Part shown: positions 27,237-35,260 of the stretch, piece after piece
Layout: every line of letters begins with the position of its first letter
Position numbering within the stretch: position 1 is the first letter of the stretch
Assembly: GCA_009649675.1 (NCBI GenBank)
Contig: WJPL01000001.1
Location: 1,384,469-1,448,468 of the forward strand
From: Alphaproteobacteria bacterium HT1-32
Lineage (GTDB): Bacteria > Pseudomonadota > Alphaproteobacteria > Rhodospirillales > HT1-32
Direction of reading: 5' to 3'
Length of the DNA: 64,000 bases
Program-made: the position numbers and the translations under genes
The notes under the pieces: model-generated
What the model was told of the DNA's origin: nothing
What the model saw: only the letters and a program-made list of their open reading frames with translations
Databases searched by the model: none

Positions 27237-28744
27237 ATCCCCGCGCCGCCCGTGCCTTTCAGGCTGCGCAGGCCGCACAGAATGCCGGGCAGCCGGCAGA
27301 AGCTCTGGCGCAATGTCGCAAGGCTCTGAAGACAGCACCGAACCATCCGGACATTCTGGTACTGGGCGGGGCGGCGGCTGCCATGGCCGGGCAGCCCGCC
27401 GAAGCGATGAAGTGGCTCAGGAAAGCCGCCACCGCCGCGCCACAGGCACCCCAGCCGCTCTATAACCTTGCCATGCTGCATCAGGGGCAGGGCGATCTGG
27501 CAAAGGCGACGGACTGCATTGACCGTGCTCTCCGCCTCGCACCCGATGAGCCGAGGCTGCATTACGTTCAGGGTGTCTTCAGACAGCAGGCCCGACAGTA
27601 CACTGACGCCTGTCAGAGTTACCGGGAAGCCGTCCGCCTGCAGCCCGCCAATGCGGATGCCTGGTTCAATCTGGGAACCGCCGAGGATGCGCTGGAGAGA
27701 CCGGCCGCCGCCCGCGCCGCCTACGAGCAAACACTCACCCTGCAACCCGGCAATTTCGGTGCCCGTTTCAATCTGGCCAATACCCTGCTGAAATCCGGCG
27801 AGGCCGAAGCGGCAATCACGGAATATGAGGCCGTGCTGGAACATAATCCGGATTTTGCCGATGCCCGCGTCAATCTCGGCAATGCCTTGCAGGAACTGGA
27901 TCGTTTCGAAGACGCAATAAAACAGTATCAGGCCGCTCTGGCAGGCAATCCGGACAGCCGGGAAGCCCGCTATAACCTGGCCAAAGCCTGTCAGGCTGAT
28001 GGCCGGACAACTGAATGCCTGACTGCCTGCAATGAAATGCTGAAACGCCGGTCAGATGATGCCGGGGCCCTGGCCTTCCGGGCCGTCGCCCTGAACGATG
28101 CGGGGAGGGAGAGCGAGGCGGCAGAACTGGTCGACATGGATCGCTTCATTCTGCCTGTGGATATCGATTTGCCGGAAGGTTACAGCGATATCGACGCCTT
28201 CAACGCCGCGCTGGAAGCACATATCCTGTCGCATCCGACCCTGCAGGAAGATCCGGCCAACCATGCGACCCGCAATGGCCAGCATACCGGCGAGTTGCTG
28301 AGTGACCCGAAAGGCCCCTTCGCCGCGTTTGAGCAGGCCGTCAACACCGCCGTTCGTCATTATATTGACCGGCAGGGCAGGGACGGCGCACATCCCTTCC
28401 TGTCTGATCCGCCGACGGACTGGCGGCTGACGGTCTGGGCCGTGGTCATGCGGGCCATGGGGCATCAGATTCCGCATATCCACCCCGTCGCCTGGCTGAG
28501 CGGGGTCTATTACGCGAAGCTTCCGTCAATTGTCGCCGCCGGGTCAGACGCAAAAGAGGGCTGGCTGGAATTTGGTGAGCCACAGCCTGACCTTCGGCCG
28601 CAGCGGCCCAGCCCGTTGCGGACGGTCCAGCCTAAAACAGGCCGACTGTTTCTGTTTCCCTCCTATTTCTACCATCGCACCGTCCCGTTCACGTCCGACG
28701 AGACCCGGATTTCCATCGCCTTCGACATTCTCCGATCGGACTGA
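27233..28744 (+). CDS. TPR protein with C-terminal 2OG-Fe(II) oxygenase domain (paralogue B)
   Basis: A 503-residue paralogue of the gene just upstream, with more TPR units (about residues 5-300) and the same oxygenase end: His415 and His417 in PHIHPVAWLSGVYY, His481 in SYFYHRT and Arg in TRISIAFD. The block RAVALNDAGRESEAAELVDMD also has a counterpart in A (QAIALTELGRRSDAAEILDFD), so the two arose by duplication. Translationally coupled to A; followed three bases later by an EamA transporter. Probable cytoplasmic protein hydroxylase, substrate unknown. Confidence 0.85.
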   Translation: MNPRAARAFQAAQAAQNAGQPAEALAQCRKALKTAPNHPDILVLGGAAAAMAGQPAEAMKWLRKAATAAPQAPQPLYNLAMLHQGQGDLAKATDCIDRALRLAPDEPRLHYVQGVFRQQARQYTDACQSYREAVRLQPANADAWFNLGTAEDALERPAAARAAYEQTLTLQPGNFGARFNLANTLLKSGEAEAAITEYEAVLEHNPDFADARVNLGNALQELDRFEDAIKQYQAALAGNPDSREARYNLAKACQADGRTTECLTACNEMLKRRSDDAGALAFRAVALNDAGRESEAAELVDMDRFILPVDIDLPEGYSDIDAFNAALEAHILSHPTLQEDPANHATRNGQHTGELLSDPKGPFAAFEQAVNTAVRHYIDRQGRDGAHPFLSDPPTDWRLTVWAVVMRAMGHQIPHIHPVAWLSGVYYAKLPSIVAAGSDAKEGWLEFGEPQPDLRPQRPSPLRTVQPKTGRLFLFPSYFYHRTVPFTSDETRISIAFDILRSD

Positions 28745-28747
28745 CCC

Positions 28748-29668
28748 ATGATCGCCCGCTTCTACGACCATATTTTCAGCGGTGTCTCCGCCCCTGTCCG
28801 GGGCATCATCCTGATGACCATGGCAACAGCTGTCGTCTCGGTCATGCATGTCATGATCCGGGAACTCAGCCGCGAGGTTCACGCCTTCGAGATCGCCTTC
28901 TTCCGTAATCTCGTCACCCTGGCCTTCATGGCACCGATGATCCTGAGCTCGGGCCCCGCCACCTGGCGCACGAGTCACCCCTGGCTGCATACATTGCGCG
29001 GCATCATCGGCGCCTTTGCCATCCTGACATGGTTCAATTCGCTGTCGATGGTTCCCGTAGCGACGGCAACCGCGCTGAGCTTTGCCGCTCCGGTATTCAT
29101 CACCATCGCCGCCGCCCTTATCCTGAAGGAATCTGTCGGCCCGAGACGCTGGGCGGCGGTTTTTTTCGGTTTTGTCGGGGCCATGATCATCCTGCGGCCG
29201 GGACTGCTGGAGATTGATGTCGGTGCCCTGCTGGTGCTGGCATCGACCGTGTTCTGGGCAGCCTCCCTGACCATCGTCAAGCTGGTTTCTAAGGACGACT
29301 CCAGCGTCACCATCGTGTTTTATGCCGCGCTGTTTTCCACCCCGATATCGCTAATCGCCGCCTGGCCGGTCTGGGTCTGGCCGGATGCCTCGCAATATGT
29401 CCGCCTCGTCGCCATCGGCTGTCTGGCAACTGTTGCCCATCTCTGCCTGACACAGGCCTTCCGGGAAGCCGATGCCAGCGTGGTCATGCCGATTGATTTC
29501 TGCCGCCTGATCGTCACCACCATTCTCGGCTGGATCATCTTCACGGAGATGCCGGATATCTGGACTTTCGTCGGTGCCGTGGTGATCTTCGGATCGACCG
29601 CCTTCATTACCTACCGGGAATCCCGCCTGAAAAAGGTCAAGGACGACGGCACGGCCCGACCAATCTGA
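28748..29668 (+). CDS. EamA/DMT-family transporter
   Basis: A 306-residue inner-membrane protein with about ten helices in two EamA repeats, including ALSFAAPVFITIAAALILKE at the end of the first repeat and the VMPIDFCRLIVTTILGW segment in the second. It follows the TPR-oxygenase pair by three bases and is probably in the same transcript. Members export metabolites, often amino acids or nucleosides. Substrate not deducible. Confidence 0.88.
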   Translation: MIARFYDHIFSGVSAPVRGIILMTMATAVVSVMHVMIRELSREVHAFEIAFFRNLVTLAFMAPMILSSGPATWRTSHPWLHTLRGIIGAFAILTWFNSLSMVPVATATALSFAAPVFITIAAALILKESVGPRRWAAVFFGFVGAMIILRPGLLEIDVGALLVLASTVFWAASLTIVKLVSKDDSSVTIVFYAALFSTPISLIAAWPVWVWPDASQYVRLVAIGCLATVAHLCLTQAFREADASVVMPIDFCRLIVTTILGWIIFTEMPDIWTFVGAVVIFGSTAFITYRESRLKKVKDDGTARPI

Positions 29669-29687
29669 TAAATATCAGCCGGTCTGC

Positions 29688-30689
29688 TCATGGCTGTTCA
29701 GGATCGCACAGAAAGGTGGTCAGCACGAAACGCTCGCCACTGACTGGCGGCAGGGCCTGATGTAACAGGCCACAACCGAAGACTGCCGCCATGCCCGCCG
29801 GAAAGCGATATCCCCGCAGGCTGTATTCGGGAAACTGCAACTCCCCGCCGTCATAATCATCATTCAGATTGATCGATATAGCGATCCGGCGGTGCGCCAT
29901 GCGGGCGGCATCATTGTCCCGGTGCGGGCCAAAGAAATCCTGCCGGTCAGCGTGATAACCGAGAATCACAAACACTTCGAAATCCAGCGCCTCGCGCAGG
30001 CCAAACGCCCGCTCCAGTTCCGGCCGGATACGTCGCGTGACAAGATCCATCAGCCGGGCGTTCATGCGGGGATCACGGACCACATGGTCGCGGCTTGATT
30101 TCGCCTCCCGGTCGCGGTCATCACCATTCCCAAGGGAATAGCCGATTTCCTCGTTCTGCATCCGCCAGAGGCCGATCAGTTCATCGCGCAAGTCAGGATC
30201 AACGACACGGGGAATGAACAGCACCGGCGGTGGAACTTCAGGCTGCCCTGCCATCGCCTCCAGGGCCCGGGCGTCAGACAGACCGGCATCCGCCGCAAGA
30301 ACCTCAATGATCCGCTGGTTGGGGTCGATCAGATAGCCAAGCGGCCCCTCTGTCCGCCCCGCCGCCGCAAGATATGACTGGCAGACCGCGCCCTCCGGGT
30401 CTGCCAGCACCGGAAACTGCACCCCAGCGTCACGGCATCTCCGGGCATTATCCGGAACCGTCGACGAGGTAATCAGCACAATATCCAGACCGGCCGCGTC
30501 CATCGCCCCCTGCTGCCGGGCCAGCGTCCCGAACAGGTCGCCTCCCTCCTCACGGCAAAACAGCACCAGAACCGGCCGCCCCCGTGCGCCACCGGACAGC
30601 GAGAAAGGCAGGCCCTGCTGATCTGTCAGCAGGAAGTCGTTCAGACGATCACCGGGACCGGGCGGGCAGGGTTGCAAATCAGGTTTCAC
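29688..30689 (-). CDS. Peroxiredoxin-like domain fused to a 2OG-Fe(II) oxygenase
   Basis: About 333 residues from the GTG at 30689; the start is uncertain, since an ATG at 30854 also gives an open frame. The N-terminal part (PGDRLNDFLL, VLVLFCREEGG, AGVQFPVLADPEGAVCQSY) has an AhpC/TSA-like fold but lacks the PxxxTxxC peroxidatic motif, so it is unlikely to be an active peroxidase. The C-terminal part is a 2OG-Fe(II) oxygenase with HRD in FFGPHRDND, distal His in GLLHQAL and Arg in GERFVLTTFL. Third oxygenase of this fold within 5 kb, on the opposite strand. Confidence 0.78.
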   Translation of the reverse strand: MKPDLQPCPPGPGDRLNDFLLTDQQGLPFSLSGGARGRPVLVLFCREEGGDLFGTLARQQGAMDAAGLDIVLITSSTVPDNARRCRDAGVQFPVLADPEGAVCQSYLAAAGRTEGPLGYLIDPNQRIIEVLAADAGLSDARALEAMAGQPEVPPPVLFIPRVVDPDLRDELIGLWRMQNEEIGYSLGNGDDRDREAKSSRDHVVRDPRMNARLMDLVTRRIRPELERAFGLREALDFEVFVILGYHADRQDFFGPHRDNDAARMAHRRIAISINLNDDYDGGELQFPEYSLRGYRFPAGMAAVFGCGLLHQALPPVSGERFVLTTFLCDPEQP

Positions 30690-30852
30690 CGAAGGGGCCA
30701 GAATACCGGACACAGTCTGGCCGGATATGGTTACGAATTCCCTGACGGATATGAGACGGGGATTCCGAGCAAACAGAAAGGAAACAGGTGACCGACGCTC
30801 TCGCCGTTTCTGTGAAACGGCTGACGCTGATTGTGGCTTTGGAGGGGAATTC

Positions 30853-30875
30853 ATCGCTTCACGTTGTGAAGCGAT
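30853..30875. terminator. Hairpin just downstream of tRNA-Thr
   Basis: ATCGCTTCAC (30853-30862) and GTGAAGCGAT (30866-30875) form a perfect 10-bp stem with a three-base loop, five bases past the tRNA 3' end on the minus strand. There is no T tract, so it may define a processing or pausing site and not a classic terminator. It also buries the ATG at 30854. Confidence 0.55.
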
Positions 30876-30880
30876 CGTGG

Positions 30881-30953
30881 TGCCGCCTGGGTGACTCGAA
30901 CACCCGACCCCCGCATTACGAATGCGATGCTCTACCAACTGAGCTAAGGCGGC
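30881..30953 (-). tRNA. tRNA-Thr (anticodon CGT)
   Basis: The minus strand folds into a cloverleaf: acceptor GCCGCCT/AGGCGGC, D arm with AGCTCAGTTGGTAGAGC, anticodon stem GCAT/ATGC with loop TTCGTAA, hence anticodon CGT (reads ACG), and T arm with GTTCGAGTC. Discriminator base A at 30881. CCA is not encoded. Confidence 0.95.
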
Positions 30954-30973
30954 TTCCGGCGATTTGGCGGGAC

Positions 30974-31000
30974 ATTATGCGCGTTCAGATTCTTTTTCAA
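30974..31000 (-). promoter_or_regulatory. Candidate promoter of tRNA-Thr
   Basis: On the minus strand TTGAAA (30995-31000) and CATAAT (30974-30979) are 15 bases apart, a short but possible spacer, and the -10 box ends about 20 bases before the tRNA 5' end. Confidence 0.5.
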
Positions 31001-31401
31001 GCAGAGAGCGACCTGTTGTTTTCATTTCTGAATGACAACTGTTTTCACAGGCCTGATTGCTCCGGCAGTCTCAACACCACTGACAAACCATGACAAAGCT
31101 GGGCGGGGGACCAGAATCGAAGTTTTGTACTACAATGAAAGTTACAGCAACCCGGGCAAACCCGGCAATCGGGGAAGAACCGGGACTAAATCCGGAAATT
31201 CATCGCCAGCGCAGCCCCGAACAGGCCCTGATATTACCCTCCTGTGGATATTATTTTTCATAAATATCAATCGGTTAGACTCTATTTTTAAAAGTTATCC
31301 AGAAATCAGTGAAGTTGTCCATTGTGGAAAATACTTATGTAGTTTCCGGTCGCTTACAGGGCTGGTAATCTGCTGTTTCACTCCTGAACGAGGATAAAAC
31401 C
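31001..31401. other. AT-rich intergenic stretch without a recognised gene
   Basis: About 400 bases between the tRNA promoter and the J-domain-like gene. I see no convincing coding frame. It holds several short CCCGG/CCGGG blocks (31150-31200), then an AT-rich part (31230-31340) with three imperfect DnaA-box-like words: TGTGGATAT, TTATCCAGA and TTGTGGAAA. The 3' end carries a GAGGAT ribosome-site-like element (31390-31395) used in the discussion of the next gene. Confidence 0.5.
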
Positions 31402-31479
31402 CTGTCAAAAATTGCCTGCACAGTCCCCTGCAGCTCCGCCTTCCGGGATCAGGTCGAGGCGCTGGCTGAAAAGCAGGGG

Positions 31480-32067
31480 GTGAACACCGCTGACCTCGCC
31501 CGGTCCATCCTTCTGACGATCCCGAAAGCGGATATTGATCGCAGCCCTGATCCGGGCGAACCGGCAGATGACGATCGTGAAACAATTATCCTGAAATCCG
31601 GCAAGACCAGCGGTCGCGAACTGCGGCGCAAGCCCCGGCTGCAACTGCGAATGCCGGAAGCGATCAAACCGGAGCATCTGCGCAAAGCCCTTAATCTGGC
31701 GCTGTTACTTGCCTGTAATGATGTCGAAATGACCCTTTCGCTTCCCGGCGATCCACCCCCGCCACCGCCCGGCCCCACTGCCACGGAGACTGAGCTGAAA
31801 CGCCTTTGCGCGCAACAGCGTGAACAGATCGACCGGTTGCAGAGCATTGCCGGGATGCTGGTCAATGACGCACCGCCGAGCGGGGTTCAGTCAGCCCGAG
31901 ATGCCCTGCATATTCTGGGCTTTGTTCCCGGTGCGTCCCCGGCAAAGGCTGAGATAAGGGCGCGTTTCCGGATGCTGGCAACCGTCCATCACCCGGACAG
32001 CGAATTTGGCAGCCATGAACGCATGAGCCTGCTTAATCAGGCTGCGGAACATTTACTGAAACGGTAG
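31480..32067 (+). CDS. J-domain-like protein with possible RHH-type N-terminus
   Basis: 195 residues from the GTG at 31480. The C-terminal 60 residues resemble a DnaJ J domain: ARDALHILGF, helix II with RARFRMLATVHHPDSEFG (the HPD tripeptide) and a final helix. The middle has a Pro-rich stretch and a short coiled coil. The frame stays open upstream to 31369 without ATG, GTG or TTG; there it reads SSAFRDQVEALAEKQGV, which joins TADLARSILL into a ribbon-helix-helix-like segment. A CTG at 31402 with GAGGAT six bases before it may be the true start. Its 3' end overlaps the convergent next gene by 15 bases. Confidence 0.65.
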   Translation: MNTADLARSILLTIPKADIDRSPDPGEPADDDRETIILKSGKTSGRELRRKPRLQLRMPEAIKPEHLRKALNLALLLACNDVEMTLSLPGDPPPPPPGPTATETELKRLCAQQREQIDRLQSIAGMLVNDAPPSGVQSARDALHILGFVPGASPAKAEIRARFRMLATVHHPDSEFGSHERMSLLNQAAEHLLKR

Positions 32068-33279
32068 CGCGTCCTCATTCGCATAGGCGGAAGACAGATT
32101 TTCGGAGCCAACCCAGGTGCGGGTGCTGACCACCAGCCGTTCACAGAGAATACGCGACAGGTTCAGCAGTACTTTCGAGGCAAGTTCCGGTGATCCCAGC
32201 ATCATTTTCTTGAGCCAGCCCTGTGTCACCACAAGGATTTCCGTATCATCCAGCGCCACCACATCGGCAGAACGGGTGGTGTTGGAGATAAAGGCGATTT
32301 CACCAAACACCTGGCCCGGCTCAAAGACCGCAATCGGCCGGCCGCTCTGTGCAGCCCGTACCTCGACCAGTCCGGACAGAATCACAAACAGCTCGTTACC
32401 CACCTCACCGGCACGGATGATCGTGTCATGCGCCCGGGCGGACAGAACGGTTCCGCTGCGCAGAACCTTCTTGGTCTCATCATCAGACAGCCCGTCAAGG
32501 AAGGGGATGTCCTGCCGGGGAACCGGCAGCAGCTTGTTGGCGAGAAATTCCCAGAAGCTTTCTTCATCCAGCAGCCATTCGCTGATGGTCGCCGACATCG
32601 GGAATTCCGACCGCAACCAGGCACCAACCGTCTCGGAATGCCAGAGGTTGGGGCGTTCCCGAAGCTTGCGCCAGAATGGTGAGCGAATAGCGCGCAGATG
32701 GTCCGCATCCCGCAGCAACAGCACCAGCGGCACCCGGTAGCCAACATCCGGGTCAGTAAAGTTCGGGGCGTAACGGCGATAGCCCAGATGCTCGTAAAGT
32801 TCCACCAGCGCCGGGGAACAATGGCAGAAATCAAACAACACCCCCTGATCCAGCGCCACTTCATAGGCCTGCGACAGCATCAGATGCAGCGCCGCGGAAC
32901 CACGCTGGCCGGCCGCCACCATCAGACGCGAGGTGAAGGAAATCCGGGCGCGGGGGGAAAATTCCAGAAACGGGCGGACATGATACAGATCTTCCAGCGC
33001 CTTTGGCATGGCGCTGTCGCCATCCCGGCTGCCGGTCATCAGAATACGCAGGCAGGCGGTCAGGCTGTCACCGGTCTCGACAAAATACTGGCGGGCCTCC
33101 TGATCATAGTCATCAACCAGCATGCGGTTGTCATGATCGGCGGCTGAAACACCGCTTTTGCCCAGTTCATCGACATAGATGTCATAGCGGAACCGGTACA
33201 GGCGTTCTTTCTGTTCGTCGGTTGTCGCTTCACTGACCCGGATGCGGCCCGTCTTGGGTTTTTGTTCTTTGCCGGTCAA
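32053..33279 (-). CDS. FeeM-like acyltransferase fused to a cyclic-nucleotide-binding domain
   Basis: A 408-residue two-domain protein. Residues about 10-210 resemble the N-acyl amino acid synthase FeeM/AHL-synthase-like GNAT fold (YRFRYDIYVDELGK, RISFTSRLMV, FCHCSPALVELYEHLGYRRY). Residues about 280-395 form a cNMP-binding domain (ELFVILSGLVEVRA, GQVFGEIAFI, TTRSADVVALDD). The start is TTG at 33279 with AGGAG seven bases upstream; the longer frame runs into the divergent neighbour and is rejected. It probably transfers an acyl chain from acyl-ACP to an amine under second-messenger control. Substrates unknown. Confidence 0.75.
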   Translation of the reverse strand: MTGKEQKPKTGRIRVSEATTDEQKERLYRFRYDIYVDELGKSGVSAADHDNRMLVDDYDQEARQYFVETGDSLTACLRILMTGSRDGDSAMPKALEDLYHVRPFLEFSPRARISFTSRLMVAAGQRGSAALHLMLSQAYEVALDQGVLFDFCHCSPALVELYEHLGYRRYAPNFTDPDVGYRVPLVLLLRDADHLRAIRSPFWRKLRERPNLWHSETVGAWLRSEFPMSATISEWLLDEESFWEFLANKLLPVPRQDIPFLDGLSDDETKKVLRSGTVLSARAHDTIIRAGEVGNELFVILSGLVEVRAAQSGRPIAVFEPGQVFGEIAFISNTTRSADVVALDDTEILVVTQGWLKKMMLGSPELASKVLLNLSRILCERLVVSTRTWVGSENLSSAYANEDALPFQ

Positions 33280-33286
33280 CCCGTAT

Positions 33287-33291
33287 CTCCT
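33287..33291 (-). promoter_or_regulatory. Ribosome binding site that fixes a TTG start
   Basis: AGGAG on the minus strand, seven bases before the TTG at 33277-33279. No ATG or GTG with a comparable site exists in this frame before the acyltransferase domain. Confidence 0.6.
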
Positions 33292-33375
33292 GATATGCGA
33301 TGACCCATCGCTTGCTTGCCTTCGTACGACAGATAATGTCTTGCCTATATATAACCAGCTTCGGGGAGGAGTCGA

Positions 33376-34125
33376 ATGCGACTTGCAGGAAAACGAGCAA
33401 TTGTGACGGGTGCCGGATCCGGGTTTGGCGAAGGCATCGCCCGCAGGTTTGTCGCGGAAGGTGCGAAAGTCGCCATCGCCGACATCAATGAGGCGGCAGG
33501 CAAGCGTGTCGCCGCGGAGCTTGGCGAGGCTGCCCTGTTCATCGCGACCGATGTCACCGACGATCGCTCCGTCAGGGCCATGACCGGTCAGGTCACAGAA
33601 GCCTGGGGCGGGATTGATATCCATGTCAATAACGCGGGCTGGACGACAAAACGCCAGTCGCTGCTGGATGTGACGGAAGCGGATTTCGAACGGATGTTCT
33701 CCGTGAACTGCAAATCCATTTTTCTCTGCACCCGCCATATCGTGCCGGTGATGCAGCAGGCTAGCGGCGGTGTCATCATCAATATCGCCTCGACGGCCGG
33801 CGTCCGGCCACGTCCCGGCCTGACCTGGTACAACGCCACCAAGGGAGCGGCGATCACCATGACCAAGTCAATGGCCGCTGAACTGGCGGGTGACCGCATC
33901 CGCGTCAACGCCATCAATCCGGTTATCGGCGCAACGGGCCTGCTGGAATCTTTCATGGGTCTGCCGGACACACCGGAAAACCGGGCCAGTTTCCTGGCCA
34001 CCATCCCGCTGGGCCGCATGAGTGAACCACGCGACATCGCCAATGCCGCGCTCTATCTGGCCTCGGATGAGGCGGATTTCATTACCGGTGTCTGTATGGA
34101 GGTGGATGGCGGACGCTGTATCTGA
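33376..34125 (+). CDS. Short-chain dehydrogenase/reductase (SDR) family oxidoreductase
   Basis: A 249-residue classical SDR: cofactor motif TGAGSGFGEG (residues 10-19), Asp37 region VAIADI favouring NAD(H), NNAG at about 87-90, catalytic Ser in INIAST and YNATK. The C-terminal SDEADFITGVCMEVDGG is typical. The ATG follows GGGGAGGAG. Divergent from the FeeM-like gene with a short AT-containing spacer (TATATATAA near 33345) that may serve as promoter. Substrate unknown; glucose 1-dehydrogenase-like and 3-oxoacyl-ACP-reductase-like annotations are both possible. Confidence 0.85.
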   Translation: MRLAGKRAIVTGAGSGFGEGIARRFVAEGAKVAIADINEAAGKRVAAELGEAALFIATDVTDDRSVRAMTGQVTEAWGGIDIHVNNAGWTTKRQSLLDVTEADFERMFSVNCKSIFLCTRHIVPVMQQASGGVIINIASTAGVRPRPGLTWYNATKGAAITMTKSMAAELAGDRIRVNAINPVIGATGLLESFMGLPDTPENRASFLATIPLGRMSEPRDIANAALYLASDEADFITGVCMEVDGGRCI

Positions 34126-34132
34126 GGCCGGG

Positions 34133-35260
34133 TCAGACCGGGTCGATATCGCCCTTGCCGTAAGTTGCCGCGAAATCATCCGCGAAGGCACTGAACCGTC
34201 CCTGTTCAATGGCTGTACGCATTGCTGCCATCAGGTCCTGATAGAACTGAATATTGTGCCAGCTTACCAGCATGGGGCCGAGCATCTCGCCTGCCTTGAC
34301 CAGATGGTGCAGATAGGCCCGGCTGAACTTGCTGCAGGCCGGGCAGGCACAGTTTTCGCCCAGCGGACGCGGATCGTCCGCATGACGGGCATTGCGCAGA
34401 TTAACCGTCCCCCGCCAGGTGAAAGCCTGACCGTTACGCCCGGACCGGGTCGGCAACACGCAATCAAACATGTCGATCCCCCGGGCCACGGCACCCACCA
34501 GATCATCCGGTTTACCGACACCCATGAGATAACGGGGCCGGTCGGTCTGCATCAGCGGCGTGGTCACATCGAGCGTCGAGAACATCAGCTCCTGACCTTC
34601 ACCAACCGCCAGCCCGCCAACCGCATAGCCGTGAAAGCCGATATCCGTCAGCGCGGCGACGGACTCCGCTCGCAGATCAGCATGAATCCCGCCCTGAACA
34701 ATGCCGAAAATGCCATAGCCGGGCCGCTCGACAAAGGCATCGCGACTGCGCCTTGCCCAGCGCATCGACAGGCGCATGGAGGTTGCGGCCTCTTTCTCGG
34801 TCGCCGGATAGGGGGTGCATTCGTCAAAGGACATGGTGATGTCCGCATCCAGCAGGCGCTGAATATCAATCGACCGCTCCGGGGTAAGTTCATGGGCAGA
34901 GCCATCGACATGCGACCGGAAGGTCACACCATTTTCGTCAATCTTGCGCAGCTTGGCGAGGCTCATCACCTGATAGCCGCCGGAATCCGTCAGAATTGGC
35001 CGGTCCCAGTTCATAAACTTGTGCAGTCCGCCAAGACGGTCGATCCGCTCTGCCCCCGGACGCAGCATCAGATGATAGGTATTGCCGAGAATGATCTCGG
35101 CCCCGGTTTCCCCGACCGACCAGGGGAACATCGCCTTGACGGTTGCCGCCGTACCGACCGGCATGAAGGCCGGGGTCTCGATACTGCCATGCGCTGTCTT
35201 CACCCGCCCGCGCCGGGCGGCACCATCCGTGGTAATCAGGTCATAGGAGAAGTCCGTCAT
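34133..35260 (-). CDS. tgt: tRNA-guanine(34) transglycosylase
   Basis: A 375-residue enzyme that swaps guanine 34 for preQ1 in GUN-anticodon tRNAs. Nucleophile region [10 protein letters not shown], the second Asp block around [14 protein letters not shown], and the zinc site [17 protein letters not shown] (three Cys and a His) are intact. The start overlaps the stop of queA by ATGA. Together with queA and the YhhQ transporter it forms a queuosine unit. Confidence 0.97.
   Translation of the reverse strand: MTDFSYDLITTDGAARRGRVKTAHGSIETPAFMPVGTAATVKAMFPWSVGETGAEIILGNTYHLMLRPGAERIDRLGGLHKFMNWDRPILTDSGGYQVMSLAKLRKIDENGVTFRSHVDGSAHELTPERSIDIQRLLDADITMSFDECTPYPATEKEAATSMRLSMRWARRSRDAFVERPGYGIFGIVQGGIHADLRAESVAALTDIGFHGYAVGGLAVGEGQELMFSTLDVTTPLMQTDRPRYLMGVGKPDDLVGAVARGIDMFDCVLPTRSGRNGQAFTWRGTVNLRNARHADDPRPLGENCACPACSKFSRAYLHHLVKAGEMLGPMLVSWHNIQFYQDLMAAMRTAIEQGRFSAFADDFAATYGKGDIDPV

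Noticed and set aside
31001-31401. Second possible replication origin
   Set aside because: AT-rich but all three DnaA-box-like words carry mismatches; the region at 52.1 kb is a better candidate.
33280-33738. 153-codon N-terminal extension of the FeeM-cNMP gene
   Set aside because: It would overlap the first half of the divergent dehydrogenase, and a TTG with a good ribosome site explains the start without it.
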